In this document: in pieces, positions 59,580-64,000 of the stretch | Numbering within the stretch: position 1 is the first letter of the stretch | How the letters are laid out: every line of letters begins with the position of its first letter | Source: Cytophagales bacterium | GTDB taxonomy: Bacteria > Bacteroidota > Bacteroidia > Cytophagales > Spirosomataceae | Length of the DNA stretch: 64,000 nucleotides | Direction of reading: 5' to 3' | NCBI GenBank assembly: GCA_013298125.1 | Contig: JAAFJP010000008.1 | Span: 117,828 to 181,827 of the forward strand | The notes under the pieces: model-generated | The model's input: the letters and a program-made list of their open reading frames with translations, nothing else | What the model was told of the DNA's origin: nothing | Database searches by the model: none | Program-made: the position numbers and the translations under genes

Positions 59580-62006
59580 TCAATCCTCCTCCCCACACCC
59601 AATCGGAGCCCCAGGAGGCAATTCTTTATGCACCGCCACTTTTGCCGAAGATGGATTTTTCATGCGGTCCAAGGCGTAATCCAAATGGGCTTGGTAGTCC
59701 GATTCTTTGGCGGTTTTCTTGGTTTCTTCTAAGTAGGTTTTCAATTCCTTTAATACCTTTCCGCATACGGCTCTTACTTGGTAATTGGCTGATTCATTGG
59801 TACTTAACGCCATCAGATGCGTCAAAACAATTTGCTCCGTTTGGAACTGCACTTTGCGGTTAAGTCCTTGGTTTTTAGGAGTTTTGATAGTTTTATCTAC
59901 TACTTGATTAATCATTTCTTCCAACCCTAAACCACCATTTCGGGCTTCGTACTCTACCATACGAGAGGCACGTTCTGGATGAAATAAAAACTGCAAAGGA
60001 AAATCTGCCGTTGATTCTGCCGCCGCCATGGGGTCGAATGCTAAACCTGTTCGTTTTTTGAATAATTCTCTGGATGAATTATAACCCGCTGGTCGTGGAG
60101 GAATCATGGAAATGATGTTTTCTGGCAAAGTCAAAAACTCGGCAGAAAGGCATTTCAAGGTCGCTTCCAAGGCTCTTTGTTGGGTTTCTTTGCTGACTTG
60201 TTGCGTACTAAATTGCTCATCGCCACGGACTTTGTATTTATAATCCATCGAACCAACCAATTTGGCAACTGCCTCCACTTCGTAACGATGTAGGTTATAA
60301 ATTGGCACTAAGGCATCTTCCAAAAACGCCATCGGGACACCTGTACGAATGGTTTTTTCGCCAAAATTCTTTAAAGCCTTCTCTCTGATTTTCAATAAGT
60401 TATCTAATTCTTCGATGGGATTTTTACCACCATCCCACAAATGAGCCGTCGGACTTACTGAGCCCAGAGAGCGTGCATCTTGGTCGGTCAAGTACAGTAA
60501 ACCTTTCTCACGAGCATCGGATAAAATTTTGTTCAAAGCCACTTTTTCGTCCGTTCCTTTCGGGAAATCTTGGTAGCCAAAAGCAATGGAAACTTTCTCC
60601 CAGTCGCCAATTCCTATGGCGTAGGCATCACTGAGGTCGATTTCGCCTTTTGCATCCAATTTGATTTGTGGGTGCGGATAGTCCATCACCGAAGAACGGT
60701 TGTTGATACTGGCGGAATAATTGTGCATCAGTCCGAGCGTATGTCCAACTTCGTGAGCCGCCAATTGTCGCAAACGAGCCAACGCCATTTTGAGCATTGG
60801 GTCTTTGTCGGGGTCGAGTTTTTGACCATTTTCAAAAGGAGAAAGCAAGCCCTGAGCAATCAAATAATCCTGACGAACCCGCAACGACCCCAAACTGACG
60901 TGTCCTTTGATGATTTCGCCAGTGCGTGGGTCTGTAACCGAGTTCCCATACGACCACCCACGAGTAGAACGATGCACCCAATTGATAACATTGTAACGAC
61001 AATCCATCGGGTCGGCATCATCGGGCATGAGTTTGACTTGAAAAGCATTTTTATAACCTGCCGCCTCAAAAGCCTGATTCCACCACGAAGCACCGTCCAT
61101 CAAAGCCGATCGGATGGGTTCGGGCGTGCCGTTGTCTAAGTAGTAAACAATGGGCTTGACCGCCTCCGAAATTTTGGCGGTTGGGTCTTTTTTCTTCAAA
61201 CGATGTCTGACCGTAAAATACTTCTCAATCGGTTCACTCACGGGCGTTGCATAGTCCATGTACGAGAGCGGATAATAACTTGAACGTGGGTCAAAATCTC
61301 TTTTTTCGTATTGGTTATCAGGTAGTTGAATAAAACTATGATGCAATCTCAATGTAATAGCCTCCGAACTTGGCGTAACTGATTTTACATAATTTCCTGC
61401 ATCGCTTCCACCTGTAAAAGTCATCGTAACTTCAAATTCTGAGTTGAGCGGAAAGTTTTTGGTACGAGCCAAATACATGGCAGAACGAGATTTATCTACT
61501 GAATACGAACCCTGTTTCATATCCTTCAAACGGTCAGGAATACCCATTGGGTCAGACATCAGAAAATCGGTTGCATCCACCAAATATTTGCCATTTTCTT
61601 CGGCTTCTACCGTAAATCCCCAAAGCGTGGATTGAGCAAAAGATTGTTCGATGGCTCGTTTTTCGTTGGCATCATTGGTGATGGCACGGTATTTCAAGGC
61701 AGGTTGAACGAGCATAATTTTTCGTCCAACTTTATTAAAAAACACCAATCTTTCTTCACCCAAAAGACCACGGTCAAGCCCAATGTCATTTGACCCCAAA
61801 CCCGCAGGAAGGGAATACAGATACAAGAAATCTTGATTGAGTTTCGAGATTTCGAGCCAAATTTTACCCGAATCTTCATCCCAATAAAAAGGCATAAAAC
61901 CTTCGTATTTCTTCAAATTGGCGGTTTTTTCAGAAATGGTGGGGGGCTTTTGGGCGTTGGTTTGGAGGGTGAATAAAAGTAAAAGGAGAGTTAATAGTTT
62001 TTTCAT
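59580..62006 (-). CDS. Secreted zinc-dependent metalloprotease (DUF5117/DUF5118 type)
   Basis: 808-aa exported protease (signal peptide KKLLTLLLLLFTLQTNAQ). The zinc site HExxHxxGxxH is complete: H418-E419, H422 and H428 in AAHEVGHTLGLMHNYSAS, a metzincin-type motif. A Met follows in SVMDYPHPQ (Met-turn). N-terminal domains (about 35-310; FLYLYSLPAGLGSNDIGLDRG, RLVFFNKVGRKIMLVQPALKYRA) match the DUF5117/DUF5118 pair of this family. C-terminal about 300 residues are helical. Usual length 800-850, so complete. Substrate unknown; the family is frequent in Bacteroidota envelopes. Followed by the Uma2 gene after 38 bp. Confidence 0.93.
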   Translation of the reverse strand: MKKLLTLLLLLFTLQTNAQKPPTISEKTANLKKYEGFMPFYWDEDSGKIWLEISKLNQDFLYLYSLPAGLGSNDIGLDRGLLGEERLVFFNKVGRKIMLVQPALKYRAITNDANEKRAIEQSFAQSTLWGFTVEAEENGKYLVDATDFLMSDPMGIPDRLKDMKQGSYSVDKSRSAMYLARTKNFPLNSEFEVTMTFTGGSDAGNYVKSVTPSSEAITLRLHHSFIQLPDNQYEKRDFDPRSSYYPLSYMDYATPVSEPIEKYFTVRHRLKKKDPTAKISEAVKPIVYYLDNGTPEPIRSALMDGASWWNQAFEAAGYKNAFQVKLMPDDADPMDCRYNVINWVHRSTRGWSYGNSVTDPRTGEIIKGHVSLGSLRVRQDYLIAQGLLSPFENGQKLDPDKDPMLKMALARLRQLAAHEVGHTLGLMHNYSASINNRSSVMDYPHPQIKLDAKGEIDLSDAYAIGIGDWEKVSIAFGYQDFPKGTDEKVALNKILSDAREKGLLYLTDQDARSLGSVSPTAHLWDGGKNPIEELDNLLKIREKALKNFGEKTIRTGVPMAFLEDALVPIYNLHRYEVEAVAKLVGSMDYKYKVRGDEQFSTQQVSKETQQRALEATLKCLSAEFLTLPENIISMIPPRPAGYNSSRELFKKRTGLAFDPMAAAESTADFPLQFLFHPERASRMVEYEARNGGLGLEEMINQVVDKTIKTPKNQGLNRKVQFQTEQIVLTHLMALSTNESANYQVRAVCGKVLKELKTYLEETKKTAKESDYQAHLDYALDRMKNPSSAKVAVHKELPPGAPIGCGEED

Positions 62007-62042
62007 GATTGGATTTGTTTGTTGATATTTTTTGTCTGATAA

Positions 62043-63806
62043 TTATTTATTTTGAATCTGACTAATAATTGTAGAATCCGTAATTTTATCATCATCTGCC
62101 AATAAAAATGCTTTACTCAAAATAATAGAAAGAACCGCATCTCCTTCAAAAGGAAGAAAAATATCAGCCGTATTGATAGTTTTGGTACTTCTATCAGGAA
62201 CAATGCAAAGGTATTGATCATTGGGTTCCATCATAATATTTCCCGAACCAATATGAATTTTATAGGTTCTAATCTTGCCCTTCACCACTACAAACTTATC
62301 TCGAATCTCAGTTACTTTGGCAATTTTCAATCTTGGAATTAGGCGTTCTAAGGCTTCTTTGCGAGTTTTTGCCAGTTCTCCTAATTCTCCAAAAGAATAG
62401 GATTCCCAATAATTTCTAAATTGCAGAAGCCCTCCATTGTCTCTCCAAGCGGGGTCATTTCCAACACTTGCCACACCAACAAATAAATCAACATCATGCA
62501 TAATTTCAGAAAAAACTATTGTCGGAACATGAATTAAATTTACTGGATTATCCTGATTATCAATAAATCTTACTTGGTCGGTTGAAATATAATTCCAGAT
62601 CCCAGTATCATTCCAAGCATTGTCGGCATTGACTTCGCTAATCCAAAACTCGGCTCTCAGACGATATTTAGGTAAGGATATTTTAGCAATTTCACTTTCA
62701 TAACCTTTATCATAAGCCCCCAAGAGACTATATTTCCAACCACGTAATTTAGCAAGCGTATTAAATTGGTGTTGTTTCAAAATGTGTGCAGCCATTCGGT
62801 TTGAATAGATACGAGTATTTACCTCTGCATCCGTAAGTAAATAAATCTCTCTGAATGCTTGTTTTATGGGTTGTTTTATTTGGTTTTTTATGAGAAAATT
62901 TCTCCAATCAAGTACCTCATCAGTGGTTTTATTGGCAGGATGCCATAATTTGACAGAAGTCTTTTCATCAAGACCTTGAATAATACCTTCGTCCACCGAA
63001 ACCCAATTACCGTTTAACTTAAATCCGCTAATTTGCTTGTCATCATTAATAAACTCCCAAATTAACGAATCCGATAAATAGCTCATTAAACCGTGTTCAG
63101 CATAGTATTGATTGAAATTTTGCCAAGTCCAAGTTCTATCTTGAATTAATGTTCTATCCAATCGGTCTCTCTGTGCAGACAGCATTTTTTGAATTTGAAC
63201 ATTGGCATTTTTTAATTCTTTCAAATCTTCTGCGAAGTCTTTTTTGACAACAGAAGGCTCTGATTTTAAACTTGAACCATCTTTTTTAGACCATTTTATC
63301 TCAGTTTTTCCAATAGCAATTATCGAAATTTTAGCTGAATATTCGCCAAATTCTTCTATTAATTCTCCGTTTTCTAAACCATAATTTGAAACAGACATAT
63401 CTTCTATTTCTTCTGGACTAACCCCTAATTTTTCAGCGGATTCAACAATATATTTTTGGATAAGGTCTTGGGTATTTGATTGTTTGATGCGGAGTTTTAA
63501 TCGAGATAGTTGTGAAACACCTTCTAAACCCGCTTGTGAGAGAACATAAATACAGGCGTTACCAACCCCAGCGGCAGCAGGACCTTTTCCAGGAAGTTTA
63601 GTATAACACTTTTGTGCAATTTCAGAAATCAAGGAAATATATTTTGATTTTATTTCTGACAAACTTAAAAAAGACCAAATCAATCCTTTCGCAATCGTAG
63701 AATTTACTTCATGTAAATATTCAGAAGTTGTCCAATTATATTCCCTTACACCATAACCAGAAGTATGATTTTCTGTAATTGGTTTAAGATTTTTTACAAA
63801 AAGCAA
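62043..63806 (-). CDS. DUF4132-domain protein, 5' truncated
   Basis: 587-aa reading with the DUF4132 domain in its C-terminal two-thirds: WTWQNFNQYYAEHGLMSYLSDSLIWEF, LWHPANKTTDEVLDWRNFLI, QPIKQAFREIYLLTDAEV, and near the end FVVVKGKIRTYKIHIGSGNIMM with YLCIVPDRS. Family members usually exceed 1000 residues with N-terminal helical or WGR regions that are missing here. Protein-like sequence (IEKLHFKIGTDRYLEILEKW) continues in frame upstream to about 63880 without an ATG, GTG or TTG, until an in-frame stop; the only start is a TTG at 63806. It is therefore probably a 5'-deleted gene, or starts at an unusual codon. DUF4132 function is undefined. Confidence 0.75.
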   Translation of the reverse strand: MLFVKNLKPITENHTSGYGVREYNWTTSEYLHEVNSTIAKGLIWSFLSLSEIKSKYISLISEIAQKCYTKLPGKGPAAAGVGNACIYVLSQAGLEGVSQLSRLKLRIKQSNTQDLIQKYIVESAEKLGVSPEEIEDMSVSNYGLENGELIEEFGEYSAKISIIAIGKTEIKWSKKDGSSLKSEPSVVKKDFAEDLKELKNANVQIQKMLSAQRDRLDRTLIQDRTWTWQNFNQYYAEHGLMSYLSDSLIWEFINDDKQISGFKLNGNWVSVDEGIIQGLDEKTSVKLWHPANKTTDEVLDWRNFLIKNQIKQPIKQAFREIYLLTDAEVNTRIYSNRMAAHILKQHQFNTLAKLRGWKYSLLGAYDKGYESEIAKISLPKYRLRAEFWISEVNADNAWNDTGIWNYISTDQVRFIDNQDNPVNLIHVPTIVFSEIMHDVDLFVGVASVGNDPAWRDNGGLLQFRNYWESYSFGELGELAKTRKEALERLIPRLKIAKVTEIRDKFVVVKGKIRTYKIHIGSGNIMMEPNDQYLCIVPDRSTKTINTADIFLPFEGDAVLSIILSKAFLLADDDKITDSTIISQIQNK

Positions 63807-63880
63807 CCACTTCTCTAAAATTTCTAAATATCTATCCGTACCGATTTTAAAGTGTAACTTTTCAATATCTTTAACTGATG

Positions 63881-64000
63881 TTACGCAGGCATAGCCTGAC
63901 TTTTAATATTTGTTAGCTCCGCATAGGCGGCTTTGAGAGCTTTGATATAAATTTTAGCCTTTAATTCAAAGTGATTGAGTTTTGTTTTGAGTTTCAATTT
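63881..64000 (-). CDS. Last 39 residues of an unrecognised gene at the window edge
   Basis: An open minus-strand frame enters from beyond the window and stops at TAA (63881-63883). Its residues include KTKLNHFELKAKIYIKALKA and end ELTNIKSQAMPA. It is Lys-rich and helical; family not recognised. The stop lies 72 bp before the DUF4132 TTG. The DUF4132-like frame overlaps its last few bases, so the join is where that gene appears to have lost its front. It could equally be a chance frame. Confidence 0.4.
   Translation of the reverse strand, partial: KLKLKTKLNHFELKAKIYIKALKAAYAELTNIKSQAMPA

Noticed and set aside
1..64000. tRNA, rRNA, riboswitch and replication-origin signals
   Set aside because: None was recognised by eye on either strand; a covariance-model scan would be needed to exclude small RNAs.

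Overview
The window comes from an AT-rich member of the Bacteroidota, most likely a Cytophagales relative of the Spirosomaceae/Arcicella/Flectobacillus type (genus placement is inference). The evidence is: Bacteroidota-type promoters (TAnnTTTG at -7) before several genes; 7TMR-DISM histidine kinases; BspA-type and tail-fibre-like secreted proteins; a HAE-type RND pump fused to its own outer-membrane factor; a metallophosphoesterase fused to an outer-membrane barrel; and DUF6807, DUF819 and DUF2147 genes. No rRNA, tRNA, CRISPR array, prophage or complete insertion sequence was seen.

Layout. 1-8.0 kb: mostly separate metabolic and envelope genes (DUF6807 fragment, CAP protein, beta-CASP hydrolase, DUF819 transporter, CocE-type hydrolase, PBP4-type peptidase). 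8.2-15.3 kb: efflux adaptor, RND-OMF fusion, small transporter-suffix protein, outer-membrane barrel and DUF2147 protein. 15.4-17.5 kb: LytS/LytTR two-component pair and a cupin. 17.9-21.5 kb: the metallophosphoesterase-barrel fusion. 21.5-27.4 kb, minus strand: GAF protein, HD-plus-Pycsar-effector membrane protein, polyphosphate kinase 1. 27.7-30.4 kb: coiled-coil surface protein, lone LytTR regulator, lnt. 30.8-36.5 kb: a giant BspA/beta-helix surface protein. 36.6-45.3 kb: two paralogous 7TMR-DISM kinase/NarL-type regulator pairs facing each other, with two secreted tail-like proteins between them. 45.4-50.7 kb: ECF sigma factor and tandem amidohydrolase-like proteins. 50.9-55.5 kb: SDR, small membrane proteins, Crp/Fnr regulator, APC permease. 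55.6-64 kb: TPR protein, Uma2 nuclease, zinc metalloprotease, DUF4132 remnant and a partial gene at the edge.

How genes work together. The 36-45 kb block looks like a surface-sensing unit. A 16-bp 7-2-7 inverted repeat, matching the NarL-site layout, lies between the second kinase gene and the secreted-protein genes, 23-24 bp from the -7 element on each side. An identical copy lies 23 bp from a -7 element far upstream of lnt. The GAF/HD-PycTM/ppk1 cluster is a candidate polyphosphate- or nucleotide-linked membrane response with no cyclase nearby.

The other theme is palindromic repeats. More than a dozen long inverted repeats fill the intergenic gaps. Two sit in frame inside genes (the RND-OMF fusion and lnt), two are nested one inside another, and a 33/34-bp tandem array supplies the stop codon of the efflux adaptor gene. 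Two gene-end fossils (17.6 kb and 30.8 kb) match the 3' ends of intact surface-protein genes elsewhere in the window.
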